Assembly (NCBI GenBank): GCA_029782355.1
Contig: JAKOUY010000002.1
Coordinates: forward strand, 62,001-126,000
From: Actinomycetes bacterium
GTDB lineage: Bacteria; Actinomycetota; Acidimicrobiia; Acidimicrobiales; Ilumatobacteraceae
Direction: 5' to 3'
Length of the DNA: 64,000 nt
The first letter of the stretch is position 1, and each line of letters starts with the position of its first letter. The notes under the pieces were generated by a model, which saw only the letters and a list, made by a program, of their open reading frames with translations, searched no databases and was not told where the DNA came from. Position numbers and translations under genes: made by a program. This document shows positions 1 to 8,309 of this stretch, in pieces.

Positions 1-63
1 GCCCGCCTGCCGTGGCACAAGCTGGAGCGCAGCGGCGACTTCTCGTCCGTCGGCGGCACCTGA
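1..63 (+). CDS. C-terminal end of a truncated plus-strand gene
   Basis: Reading from base 1 in frame 1 gives an open 20-codon tail ending in TGA at 61-63, with residues ending GDFSSVGGT. The codons have GC-rich third positions like the rest of the window, which supports a real gene whose body lies before the window. It is convergent with the minus-strand gene ending at 95. Too little is visible to name a family. Confidence 0.45.
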   Translation, partial: ARLPWHKLERSGDFSSVGGT

Positions 64-94
64 GGACCACGACCCACCCGCACGCGGGCCACGC

Positions 95-829
95 TCAGCC
101 GACGATCGCGTCGATCTCCCCGGGGACGATGCCGAGCCACTGCTGGGCCTCGTCGAGCGACATCGAGTGGCCGCCCGGCGCCGGCTTGACGGCCGATTCG
201 ACCAGCACCGCGGCCGGCCCGTAGGCGGCAGCGTCGAACACCTCGACCCCGAGGGCCCGGCAGTACCGCTCGAGCATGTCCGAGGTGAACCGCTCGCGCA
301 CCCGCCGAGCGGTGTAGGCCGCCGGCTCCTCGAAGCCCTGCTCGGTGCCGCTCTCCCCGAACTCCCACTTCGAGCCGGTGTAGGCCACGTACACGGTCCG
401 GACGTAGTTGAGGAAGTCGGTGCGCAGCGGCCCGAACAGGTTGAACTGCACCGATCCGTGGCGCATCGGCCGGCCGCCCCGCCCGGCAATGTGCGGCGTG
501 CAGGTGATGTCCAGCCCGGAGCACCCGAGCGCCTGGCTGAGATGGCCGATGGCGGTCTCGGCGTCGGTGCCGCGGATCCCGCAGTCGAAGTACGCCGTCC
601 ACCGGCCCGACGTCGCCACCAACAGCTCTCGCGGGCGGACGCCGCCCACCAGCGGCGGGAGGCGAGCCAGCAGGTGGGCCAGGTCGCCCTCCATCGGGTG
701 GCGGGCGATCGTGCCGTACAGGTCCCGGCGCCACGCGGCGAGGCCGTCGGCGGCGACGGCGAGGGGCACCTCGAGGAACCCGATCGTGCTGGTCGTCGGG
801 GCGAACCGTTCGCTGAGCAGTGAGCGCAT
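95..829 (-). CDS. Candidate immunity protein downstream of the Rhs toxin
   Basis: A 244-residue protein with no signal peptide or membrane segment, so probably cytoplasmic. I do not recognise a named domain. Visible features are a segment WTAYFDCGIRGTDA near residue 90 and an aromatic-rich stretch around residues 140-165. The ATG at 827-829 is preceded by an AGGAA ribosome binding site, and only 9 bases separate it from the stop of the large Rhs gene. A compact cytoplasmic protein directly after an Rhs toxin gene is the classical position of the cognate immunity gene. The immunity role is therefore inferred from position only. It could instead be an unrelated conserved protein carried in the same transcript. 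Confidence 0.6.
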   Translation of the reverse strand: MRSLLSERFAPTTSTIGFLEVPLAVAADGLAAWRRDLYGTIARHPMEGDLAHLLARLPPLVGGVRPRELLVATSGRWTAYFDCGIRGTDAETAIGHLSQALGCSGLDITCTPHIAGRGGRPMRHGSVQFNLFGPLRTDFLNYVRTVYVAYTGSKWEFGESGTEQGFEEPAAYTARRVRERFTSDMLERYCRALGVEVFDAAAYGPAAVLVESAVKPAPGGHSMSLDEAQQWLGIVPGEIDAIVG

Positions 830-838
830 TCGCCGTTC

Positions 839-3800
839 CTAGTTGACGGTGTGCAAGCGGACGTAACCATCCGGGTCGTTGTTCATCAGCCGGGTCTTGT
901 GGCCGGGACCGCGTGTCGACGAGGTGGTATCCCACTCCTCGTAGACCCGCACGTTGCCCTTGGTCGTGTACTGCAGGTCCGGGCGGTTGACGCCGACCCG
1001 TTCGCCGTTGATGTTGACCTGCTGCTGGTTGACGCGGAAGTCCCGGGCACCCTGGGCGCGCAGCTCGATGATCCGGTCCTGCATCGCCTGGTTCTGGGTC
1101 GGGCTGTTGCTGATCGGGCGACGGAGGCGCAACGGATCGGGCGCCTCGGGGTTGACGTTGACGTCACGCGGCACCCGGCCGAGGGCGTAGCGGGCGCGGG
1201 TGAACGCCTCGCCGCCGAGGTGGGCGGCCCCGCCGATGGCCGTGCTGACGGCGAGCTCGCCGAGGTCGACATGGCCGGTGGTGACGTACTGGAAGCCGGC
1301 GTCGGTGCTTCCCGCGGCCAGGGCCGACACCCCGGTGCGGGTGGCCAGGTTCGAGGCCACCCCGATCGCCTTGGCGCCGGTGGCGAAGGCTGCGCCGGCA
1401 CCCGCTCCGACCCCGCCGAGGACGCCCCCGATGGCCACCCCGCGCGGCGAGAACGTCCCGGTGGCCAGGCCGATCCCGGCCGACGAACCGGCACCGATGA
1501 GGATGCCCATGCCGATCCCGGCGCCGACCGGCCCGGTGGCCACGACCAGGGCGACCCCGACGGCGACCACGCCGACCATCGCCAGGGTGCCCCACGGATC
1601 CTCCTTGATGGACTCCCAGGCCTTCTCGAAGGTGCCCATCTCGTTCTGGCGGTTCCACGCCTGGTACTCGGCGTCGCTGAGCGGGCGCAGCCCGGTGGGG
1701 TCGAGGTAGTCGACCGGGTCGAGCCAGGCGAAGGTGTACGCCGAGGCGGCGCCGGCGGTGCCGGCCACGGTGGGCAGCGGGTCGGGCGAGAGCCACTGGG
1801 TGCTGGCGGCGTCGTAGGCCCGGGCGGGGAACAGGCCGAGCTCACCGGCGAACAGCCCACCCCGCCACGGTGACAGCTCGGCGGTGGGCGGGTCGAGCGG
1901 CCGACCCCACGGATCGCGCCGGGCGCGGTGCTCGGTGCGGCCGTGCGCGCCGACGCGCCACACCTCCCCGAGCGCGTCACGGTGGATCTCGACCGGCTCG
2001 ACGACCCCGCCCGGCGACTCGACGTCCCAGCCGGACAGCTGGCCGAGGTCGTCCCACCGGTAGCGCAGGGTCGAACCGTCCGGACGGTGCTCCTCGGCCC
2101 GCCGGCCGGCGAGGTCGTACTCGTAGCGGGTGACGCCGGCTCCGGTGGTCAGCGAACGGACGCGGCCGACCACGTCGTAGGCCAGGATGCGGATCCCGCT
2201 CGGACCACGCTCCTCGGCCAGGAGCCCGGTGACGTCGTCGTAGCGGTAGGTGGTGGTGCCGGAGCCGTCGACCACCTCGGCCAACCGGCCGGCGAGGTCG
2301 TAGCGGATCACCCGACCGGACCGATCGGCGACCACCCGCCCGGCGAGGTCGCGCTCGACCGGGACGGCGGAGCCGGCGTCGCCGGGATCGTCCGTGGCCC
2401 CGACCGATCGCCCGTCCACCAGCCGATCGAGCAGCAGGCCGTCGGGGTCGCGGACGTACTCGACCCGCCGCCCCACGCCGTCGACGGTTGCGATGATCCA
2501 GCCGTCGGCGTCGCGCTCGACGGTCACCGGGTCGGCGCCACCCAGGCGGGCCATCAGCAGGTCGTTGTCGTCCCACAGCAGCCCGACGGCGTCGCCGCCG
2601 GCGCGGGCACGGATCAACCGCCCGGCGGCGTCGTAGTCGTAGCCGACCAACTCCTGACCGGCGGCACCGGTGCGCCGGATCACCCGGTCGGCGTCGTCGA
2701 ACTCGGTGTCGAACCCGCGGCCGTCGGCGAAGCGGGTGGTGACGTTGCGCCCGGCGGCGTCGAACCCGAAGGTGGTGGTCACGCCACCGTCGGACTGCGC
2801 CGCCAGCCGGCCGACCCGGTCGTAGCGGTACTCGGCGCGCCGGCCGCCGGGGAACGACTCGGCCCGCAGGCGGCCACGGGCGTCACGCTGATAGGTGGTG
2901 GCCGCACCGGCACCGTCGACGCTGCCCGCCAGCAGCCCGCGGCGGTCCCAGCGCAGCTCGGTGGAGCCGTGCGCGTCCCCGAACCCGGCGATCGCCCCGT
3001 CCTCGCCGTAGCGGACCGACCACTCCCCCTGCGGCCCGGTCCCGCCGAGCGGGCCGTGCGGGCCCCAGCTCACCGAGCCGCGCTCGGCGCCGTCCAGCCA
3101 GCCGGTCACCCGGCCCTGCTCGTCGAGGGTCAGCGCCCGGCGAGCCCCACTGGGTGCCACCACGGCCACGCAGCGACCCGTTGCGTCGTACTCGTAGGAC
3201 TCGGTGCGCCCGGCCGGCGAGGTGCGCGCCGCCAGGCGCCCGCCCGGGGTGTAGCGCAGGGTCGCCCGCCCGCCGTCGGGACCCACCACCGCCACGGTCC
3301 GCCCGACCGCGTCGATCTCCTGGCTCCAGCGCCGCCCGTCGGGCAGGGTCACCGTGGCGGTCTCGCCGTTCGGGTGGTAGCTCCACCCGGTGGTGGCCCC
3401 CGTCGGATCGATGGAGGACACGGTCCGGCCGAGCACGTCGAGGGTCCGCCGCCAGGTGCGCCCCAGCGGATCGGTCACCGCCACCACCTGTCCCTCGGCA
3501 TCGTGCGTCTTGGTGATCCGTGACCCGTCGGGCAGGGTCAGGCCGACGAGCCGGTTGACCGCGTCGAAGTCCTGCTCGTGGCGCTCGCCGTCGGGCGACG
3601 TCACCCCGACCTGGTTGCCGCAGGTGTCGTAGGTGAAGCCGACCTGCGAGCCATCAGCGTCGGTGGTCGAAGCCAACCGACCGCGCTCGTCGAACTCGTT
3701 GCGCCACGACACCTCCCCCGGTTCGGCGCCCTCCAGCGGTCGGCCGGCGGCGCTGAACGAGTACCGGGCTCGCGCCCCGGCTCGCTCGGTGGCGGTGACC

Positions 3801-5482
3801 CGCCCGGCCGGATCCGTGACCAGCTCGGTGGACACGCCCGAGGCATCGGTGGTGCGGATCACGTAGCCGGCGGCGTCGTAGGCGAACGAGGCCAGCGCCC
3901 CGGCCGCACCACGAACGGCGACGAGCTGGCCGTCGGCGTCCCACTCGAAGGCGGTGCGGACCCCATCGGCGTCGACGGTCTCCACCACCCGATCGAGCTG
4001 GTCGACCGTCAGGCTGACCTCGGCCCCGTCCTGGGCGACGATGCGCACCGGTGTGCGTGACGAGCCGGTGTAGTGGTAGGCGATGGTGCCCCCGGCCCGA
4101 TCGGTCTCGGTCAGCAGGCGGCCGTCGCCGTCCCACGACCAGCTGGAGCGCCGACCGTCGGGATCGATCCGGGCGATCAGCCGCCCGGCCGGATCGTGGA
4201 CGAACCGGCTGGTGCGCCCGAGGCGATCGGTCGTGGAGACGCGCAACCCGTCGTCCCGGTAGGCCGAGTAGGCCCGCTGACCGAGGCCGTCGGTCATGAC
4301 CAGCAGGTTGCCGCGCCGGTCGTGGGTCATCGACACGGCCACGCCGTCGTCGCCGGTCACCGTGGTCGTGCCGTCGACGCCGTCGTGATAGGTGGTCAGC
4401 CGGCCGTGCACCGACCGCTGGGTGGCCACCCGGCCATCGGCGTCGTAGGTGTTCGCCACGAGCACCACCCCGTCCGCGTCGGTGATCGACGCCACGACCC
4501 CGCCGATGCTGCCGTAGGACATCGTTCCGGCGGGCGGGTGGGCCGCCAGCAGCGACCCGTCGCCGTCGTACACGTAGGTGGCCCGGCGACCGTCGGAGGA
4601 CTCGGCGGCGACCACCCGCCCGGCCTCGTCGTAGACGAAACCCACCCGCCGACCGGTGCACGGCACGGCCGTCGACCGGACGCGGCCGGCGGGGTCGCGC
4701 TCGACGACCAGCTCGACGACCCCGATCCGCACGCCGGTGAGCCAGCCGTCGGTGCCGTAGCGCCACTCGACGCCGCGGTGCCGTTCGGTGATCCGCCACC
4801 CATCGGCATCACGCCACAGCGTCGAGTGCGGCCGGCCGCTGATCGGCTGCGAGCCGCCCTCGGCGGGCACGGCGGCGGCCACCACGGCGCCGTCGTCGAG
4901 GGTGACGTGCACCTGGGCGTTGCGCACGGCGAGCCGGCAGTCGAGCAGCGAGGTCCAGCCGCGCCCGAACGCGCCGGGCCGCGCCGCGGCCAGCGAGTTG
5001 TAGGTGCGGGTGAGGGCGAGCACCGCCGACATGCCGGGGAAGGCCAGGTCGGTCTCCGAGTGGACGAAGTTGCGGTTGAACAGGCACACCGGGTCGTCGG
5101 CGAACCCGGAGGTGGGCGGCAGACCGTAGAACGCCGACGGCTCGACCACCACGACCGTGGGCGGGCCGTCGAGGCCGGCGCGCTGCAGCGCCCCGACGAT
5201 GGCCGCGCTGTCGATCGACACCGGCCCGTGACTGGCGTAGTGATCGGCCGTCAGCAACGTGTCGTGGATGACCTTGACCCAGGTCTCGTTCTCCACGCCG
5301 ACGTTGACGCACCACGAGCTGAGCGAACCGAGGGCGGGCACGTCGGACACGTAGTCGCAGCTCGACAGCATGGCGTTCTGGGCGTTGATCGCCAGATCGG
5401 TCTGGCTGCCGAGCGCGACGCGGCTCGCCGACGTGCCGACGTAGGTCTGGAGGTCCTCGGGCGTGGCGGAGACGAGACCCAT
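839..5482 (-). CDS. Rhs/YD-repeat polymorphic toxin with a nuclease-like C-terminal tail
   Basis: A 1547-residue Rhs protein. Residues 1 to about 110 form a non-repetitive leader; a DUF6531-like segment (NRNFVHSETDLAF) follows near residues 135-175. From about 230 to 1240 there are dozens of YD repeats of the type YDAAGRLI. The Rhs core ends with SPDPLPT and DPTGL near residue 1262, where polymorphic toxins switch to a variable tail. The tail has a Gly/Ala-rich hydrophobic stretch (about 1285-1365) and ends with RPDLQYT, then YEEWDTTSS, a D...ExD arrangement resembling a PD-(D/E)xK nuclease. This nuclease reading is inference. The repeats normally form a shell enclosing the toxin. Its ATG overlaps the stop of the upstream WXG-like gene by one base (TGATG), so the two are translationally coupled, and the candidate immunity gene follows 9 bases later. 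Confidence 0.9.
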   Translation of the reverse strand: MGLVSATPEDLQTYVGTSASRVALGSQTDLAINAQNAMLSSCDYVSDVPALGSLSSWCVNVGVENETWVKVIHDTLLTADHYASHGPVSIDSAAIVGALQRAGLDGPPTVVVVEPSAFYGLPPTSGFADDPVCLFNRNFVHSETDLAFPGMSAVLALTRTYNSLAAARPGAFGRGWTSLLDCRLAVRNAQVHVTLDDGAVVAAAVPAEGGSQPISGRPHSTLWRDADGWRITERHRGVEWRYGTDGWLTGVRIGVVELVVERDPAGRVRSTAVPCTGRRVGFVYDEAGRVVAAESSDGRRATYVYDGDGSLLAAHPPAGTMSYGSIGGVVASITDADGVVLVANTYDADGRVATQRSVHGRLTTYHDGVDGTTTVTGDDGVAVSMTHDRRGNLLVMTDGLGQRAYSAYRDDGLRVSTTDRLGRTSRFVHDPAGRLIARIDPDGRRSSWSWDGDGRLLTETDRAGGTIAYHYTGSSRTPVRIVAQDGAEVSLTVDQLDRVVETVDADGVRTAFEWDADGQLVAVRGAAGALASFAYDAAGYVIRTTDASGVSTELVTDPAGRVTATERAGARARYSFSAAGRPLEGAEPGEVSWRNEFDERGRLASTTDADGSQVGFTYDTCGNQVGVTSPDGERHEQDFDAVNRLVGLTLPDGSRITKTHDAEGQVVAVTDPLGRTWRRTLDVLGRTVSSIDPTGATTGWSYHPNGETATVTLPDGRRWSQEIDAVGRTVAVVGPDGGRATLRYTPGGRLAARTSPAGRTESYEYDATGRCVAVVAPSGARRALTLDEQGRVTGWLDGAERGSVSWGPHGPLGGTGPQGEWSVRYGEDGAIAGFGDAHGSTELRWDRRGLLAGSVDGAGAATTYQRDARGRLRAESFPGGRRAEYRYDRVGRLAAQSDGGVTTTFGFDAAGRNVTTRFADGRGFDTEFDDADRVIRRTGAAGQELVGYDYDAAGRLIRARAGGDAVGLLWDDNDLLMARLGGADPVTVERDADGWIIATVDGVGRRVEYVRDPDGLLLDRLVDGRSVGATDDPGDAGSAVPVERDLAGRVVADRSGRVIRYDLAGRLAEVVDGSGTTTYRYDDVTGLLAEERGPSGIRILAYDVVGRVRSLTTGAGVTRYEYDLAGRRAEEHRPDGSTLRYRWDDLGQLSGWDVESPGGVVEPVEIHRDALGEVWRVGAHGRTEHRARRDPWGRPLDPPTAELSPWRGGLFAGELGLFPARAYDAASTQWLSPDPLPTVAGTAGAASAYTFAWLDPVDYLDPTGLRPLSDAEYQAWNRQNEMGTFEKAWESIKEDPWGTLAMVGVVAVGVALVVATGPVGAGIGMGILIGAGSSAGIGLATGTFSPRGVAIGGVLGGVGAGAGAAFATGAKAIGVASNLATRTGVSALAAGSTDAGFQYVTTGHVDLGELAVSTAIGGAAHLGGEAFTRARYALGRVPRDVNVNPEAPDPLRLRRPISNSPTQNQAMQDRIIELRAQGARDFRVNQQQVNINGERVGVNRPDLQYTTKGNVRVYEEWDTTSSTRGPGHKTRLMNNDPDGYVRLHTVN

Positions 5483-5940
5483 CAGAACACCTGCGGCGTG
5501 TCGGTGGGGGCGAAGTTGGGCGGGCCGGGGACGGCCACGGTGCGCGCCGCCGGCACCTGCTCATCGGAGTCGTCGCCGACGAAGATGTCGCCGAAGCGCT
5601 CCAGCGCGCTGCGGCTGTCGCGAATCTCGGTCACCTTGCGGGCCCGCCGGCGACGGTTGTTCTCGTCCATCGCCTCCTTCCAGGCCCGGCCCCAGCCGCG
5701 AGCTCCGGCGCGGAGCTGGTCGGCGCTCTGGCGCAGGGCGCTGAGCTCGGCGGTCGAGCGGCGGTCGAACTGGCCGACCAGCTCACCACGCCAGTCCTTG
5801 GCGGCGGTGCCGGCGGCGGTCTCCCGGGCCCGGGCGGTGCTGTCGGTCAGGTCGGCCAGTTGCCACAACCGCCTGGCCAGGGCCAGCGAGCCGTCGAAGT
5901 CGAAACGGACATCGTTGAGACCGTGCATTCCCATACCCAC
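5482..5940 (-). CDS. WXG-like helical protein coupled to the Rhs toxin
   Basis: A 152-residue, mostly helical, charged protein. It has a W-R-G tripeptide (KDWRGELVGQF, about residues 48-58) between two predicted helices, the layout of WXG100/LXG-type substrates and partners of type VII secretion. The C-terminal 40 residues are Pro/Asp-rich and probably flexible. The ATG at 5938-5940 has a GGAG ribosome binding site about 7 bases upstream. Its TGA overlaps the ATG of the Rhs gene by one base. I infer a role as targeting partner or chaperone for export of the Rhs protein. The WRG motif alone is weak evidence, and no T7SS machinery (EccC, EccD, MycP) lies in the window. Confidence 0.6.
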   Translation of the reverse strand: MGMGMHGLNDVRFDFDGSLALARRLWQLADLTDSTARARETAAGTAAKDWRGELVGQFDRRSTAELSALRQSADQLRAGARGWGRAWKEAMDENNRRRRARKVTEIRDSRSALERFGDIFVGDDSDEQVPAARTVAVPGPPNFAPTDTPQVF

Positions 5941-6006
5941 ACTCCACGCTGCTCGAGGTGCTCGATGTGCTCGATGCCGCTTGCTGCGACGGGACTGCCC
6001 ACCACC

Positions 6007-7434
6007 CTACCGGTCGGCGCCCCCACCCGTGGTGGCTGCGGCCGGGGGCTCGGCGGGCGCCAGCCGCAGGCTCACCGAGGCGTCCAGGCCGGGGCCGTCG
6101 GTGCGGTTGCGGACCTCCGCCCGGCCTCCACTGGCCAGGGCCAACTGGTGGACGACGGCCAGGCCGATCCCCGAGCCGCGGTGCGCGGCGTCGGGTGCCC
6201 GCCAGAAGCGGTCGAAGGCCCGGCGCAGGTACTCCGGACGGATGCCCGGTCCACGGTCGAGGACGTGCAGCTCGGCGCGGTCCCCCCGCCGGCGGACGCG
6301 GACCTCGATCGTCCCACCCGCCGCCGAGACCGCCAGGGCGTTGTCCAGGTAGTTGTCGAGCATCTGCTCGACGGCGTTGGGCACGGCGAGCACGACGACG
6401 CCGGGCTCGATGTCGCCGGTCACGGCGATGCCCCGCTCCTCGCCGAGCGAGGCCCAGGTGTCCAACCGCTCGCCGACGACCTCGTCCAGCCCGACCTCCA
6501 CCACGGGCACGCTGGTGGCATCCGAGCGGGCCAGCAGCAACAGGCCGTCGACCAGCCGCTGCAACCGCTCGGTCTCGCCGATCGCCGCGTCGAGGCGATG
6601 ATCCCGCTCGGTGTCGTCGACCGATGCCGCCGCCTGCTCGAGCTGCAGGCGCAGCGCGGTGAGCGGGCTGCGCAGCTGGTGGGAGGCGTCACCGGCGAAG
6701 GATCGCTGCCGGGAGACCAGCTCGTCGATCCGCTCGGTCATCGTGTTGAAGCTGGCCGCCAGGGCGCGCACCTCCTTCGGCCCCGAGCGATCGTCGGCGC
6801 GCACCGTGAAGTCGCCGGCGGCCAGGATCTCCGTCCGCCGGCGGAGGCGGGCCAGGGGCATCGTCAGCTGGCTGGCCATCAGCAGCGCTGCGGCCAGGGC
6901 GGCGACCAGCGAGATGACGAAGACCAGCAGCAGACCGCGGACCAACCGGCCGACCCGGTCGTCGATGACCGATCGGGGGAAGGTGATCCGCAGCGCGCCG
7001 ACCGTGGTGGCCCCGTCGAGCACCGGCACGGCCACGTAGGCCAGGTCGGTCCCGGCAGTCTGCGACGGACGCGACCCCTCCGCTGGATGGCCGGCCAAGG
7101 CCGTGGTGATCTCCGGGCGGCTGGAGAAGTCCGTGCCCACGGCGGTGCCGTCCGACGAGGCCACCAGCCGGCCGGCGGCGTCGACCACGATCACTCGCCC
7201 GCCGGCGCGCCGGGCGTACAGCGAGATGGTCGACTCCACGTTGCCCACCGTCGCCCCCGGGTCGCCGCTGAGCACGGCCTCGGCGCTGCCGGCGAGGATG
7301 AAGGCATCTCGTTCCAGCGAAGCCACCACCCGGTCGTGCTCGGAGGCTCGCCAGTAGCGGGAGAGGGGCAGGTCCTGACCGAGCAGGACCAGGGTCAGCA
7401 CCCCGGCGATGGCGACGAACAGCCGCCACTTCAT
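6007..7434 (-). CDS. Membrane sensor histidine kinase
   Basis: A 475-residue two-component kinase. An N-terminal membrane segment (residues 3-20) and a second one (about 160-182) flank an extracytoplasmic sensor domain of about 130 residues containing RVIVVDAAGRLVASS, a PAS/CACHE-like strand pattern. A HAMP segment (about 185-235) is followed by the phospho-acceptor motif ASHQLRSPL near residue 250. The ATP-binding N-box (NYLDNAL), G1 (DRGPGI) and G2 (GSGIGLAV) are present. It ends with a short Ala/Pro tail. It lies 44 bases downstream of the response regulator gene and is surely its partner. The signal is unknown; the divergent flavin/electron-transfer genes suggest a redox or envelope cue. 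Confidence 0.93.
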   Translation of the reverse strand: MKWRLFVAIAGVLTLVLLGQDLPLSRYWRASEHDRVVASLERDAFILAGSAEAVLSGDPGATVGNVESTISLYARRAGGRVIVVDAAGRLVASSDGTAVGTDFSSRPEITTALAGHPAEGSRPSQTAGTDLAYVAVPVLDGATTVGALRITFPRSVIDDRVGRLVRGLLLVFVISLVAALAAALLMASQLTMPLARLRRRTEILAAGDFTVRADDRSGPKEVRALAASFNTMTERIDELVSRQRSFAGDASHQLRSPLTALRLQLEQAAASVDDTERDHRLDAAIGETERLQRLVDGLLLLARSDATSVPVVEVGLDEVVGERLDTWASLGEERGIAVTGDIEPGVVVLAVPNAVEQMLDNYLDNALAVSAAGGTIEVRVRRRGDRAELHVLDRGPGIRPEYLRRAFDRFWRAPDAAHRGSGIGLAVVHQLALASGGRAEVRNRTDGPGLDASVSLRLAPAEPPAAATTGGGADR

Positions 7435-7478
7435 CAGCCGGTCACCTCCACGGCGCGCCCGTCACCCGCCCAGCGCGC

Positions 7479-8159
7479 TCATGGCCGCGCTTCGAGCCGG
7501 AACCCGACGCCGCGCACCGCCTGGATCCACTCCGGGTCGCCGAGCTTCTTGCGCACCGAGGCGACGTGGGCGTCCACCGTCTTGGTGGGTCCGTACCAGT
7601 GGGCGTCCCAGACGTGCTCGAGGATCTCGGTGCGAGTGTGCACCGCCCCCGGGTCGGCCGCCAGGTAGGCGAGCAGATCGAACTCCTTGGCGGTCAGGGT
7701 CACCTCGCCCTCGCCGAGGCGCACCCGGCGGGTGCGCAGATCGATGACCAGCCGGCCGACCTGCAGCAGTCGTTCGGCGCCCGCCGGATCCCCCACCGCA
7801 CCCGACCCACCTGTTCGCCGGGCGACGGCGCGGATCCTGGCCACCAGCTCGCGCAGGCTGAACGGCTTGGTCACGTAGTCGTCGGCGCCGAGCTCGAGAC
7901 CGAGGACCCGATCGAACTCCTCGGCGCGAGCGGTGAGCATGATGATCGGCAGGCTGGAGCCCGAGGCCCGCAACCGGCGGCAGACCTCGGCGCCGTCGAG
8001 GTCCGGCAGCCCGAGGTCGAGGAGCACCAGGTCGTATCCGGTGGCCGTCAGCGCTGCCCCACCGGTCGGCACGGCGACGACGTCGAACCCGTGGGAGCGC
8101 AGGCCCTGCTCGAGGGTCGCGGCGATGGACGGGTCGTCTTCGACCAGCAGCAGACGCAC
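7479..8159 (-). CDS. OmpR/PhoB-family response regulator
   Basis: A 226-residue regulator. The receiver domain begins at the start codon (RLLLVEDDP) with the acidic pair Asp8/Asp9, phospho-acceptor Asp48 (LVLLDLGLP), a conserved Thr (MLTARAEE) and Lys (DDYVTKPFS). A winged-helix DNA-binding domain follows from about residue 130, with TAKEFDLLAYL and HVWDAHWYG, and ends VRGVGFRLEARP. The frame stays open far upstream, but the receiver fold starts exactly at the GTG at 8157-8159, so that is the start. It is transcribed first in a two-gene operon with the kinase and is divergent from the exported-protein genes starting at 8310. Evenly spaced GGAC repeats in the shared intergenic region may be its binding site. 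Confidence 0.93.
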   Translation of the reverse strand: MRLLLVEDDPSIAATLEQGLRSHGFDVVAVPTGGAALTATGYDLVLLDLGLPDLDGAEVCRRLRASGSSLPIIMLTARAEEFDRVLGLELGADDYVTKPFSLRELVARIRAVARRTGGSGAVGDPAGAERLLQVGRLVIDLRTRRVRLGEGEVTLTAKEFDLLAYLAADPGAVHTRTEILEHVWDAHWYGPTKTVDAHVASVRKKLGDPEWIQAVRGVGFRLEARP

Positions 8160-8208
8160 GTGGCGATTGTGGCACCGCCCGGCCCACGGCCGGCGGCCAC
8201 GACCAGGC

Positions 8209-8247
8209 TTGGACGAATCTTGGATCTCCTCGGACCATGCCCTGGAC
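8209..8247 (+). promoter_or_regulatory. Four GGA(C/T) direct repeats, possible response-regulator box
   Basis: In the 150-base region between the divergent regulator and exported-protein genes, GGAC/GGAT occurs at 8211, 8222, 8232 and 8244, that is, every 10 to 12 bases. The first two copies are TTGGAC and TTGGAT. PhoB/OmpR-type regulators bind direct repeats spaced by one helical turn, so this is a plausible site for the regulator encoded next door. The link is inference. Confidence 0.4.
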
Positions 8248-8309
8248 GAGTGGGTCGTACCGTGCCAGCTGCAACGGGCAGCCACCAGTCGGGCACGAAG
8301 GAGAACCGA

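Noticed and set aside
12-224. A 70-codon plus-strand frame at the window start
   Set aside because: It overlaps the tail of the truncated gene and the end of the immunity candidate, and has no protein-like features.
1700-4800. Regular repeats in the Rhs gene as a CRISPR or satellite array
   Set aside because: The periodicity follows YD protein repeats; units are degenerate and have no spacer structure.
4073-6352. A 759-codon plus-strand open frame across the Rhs gene and the kinase
   Set aside because: Antisense shadow of the YD repeats; Pro/Gly/Arg-rich with no domain and it crosses three clearly coding genes.
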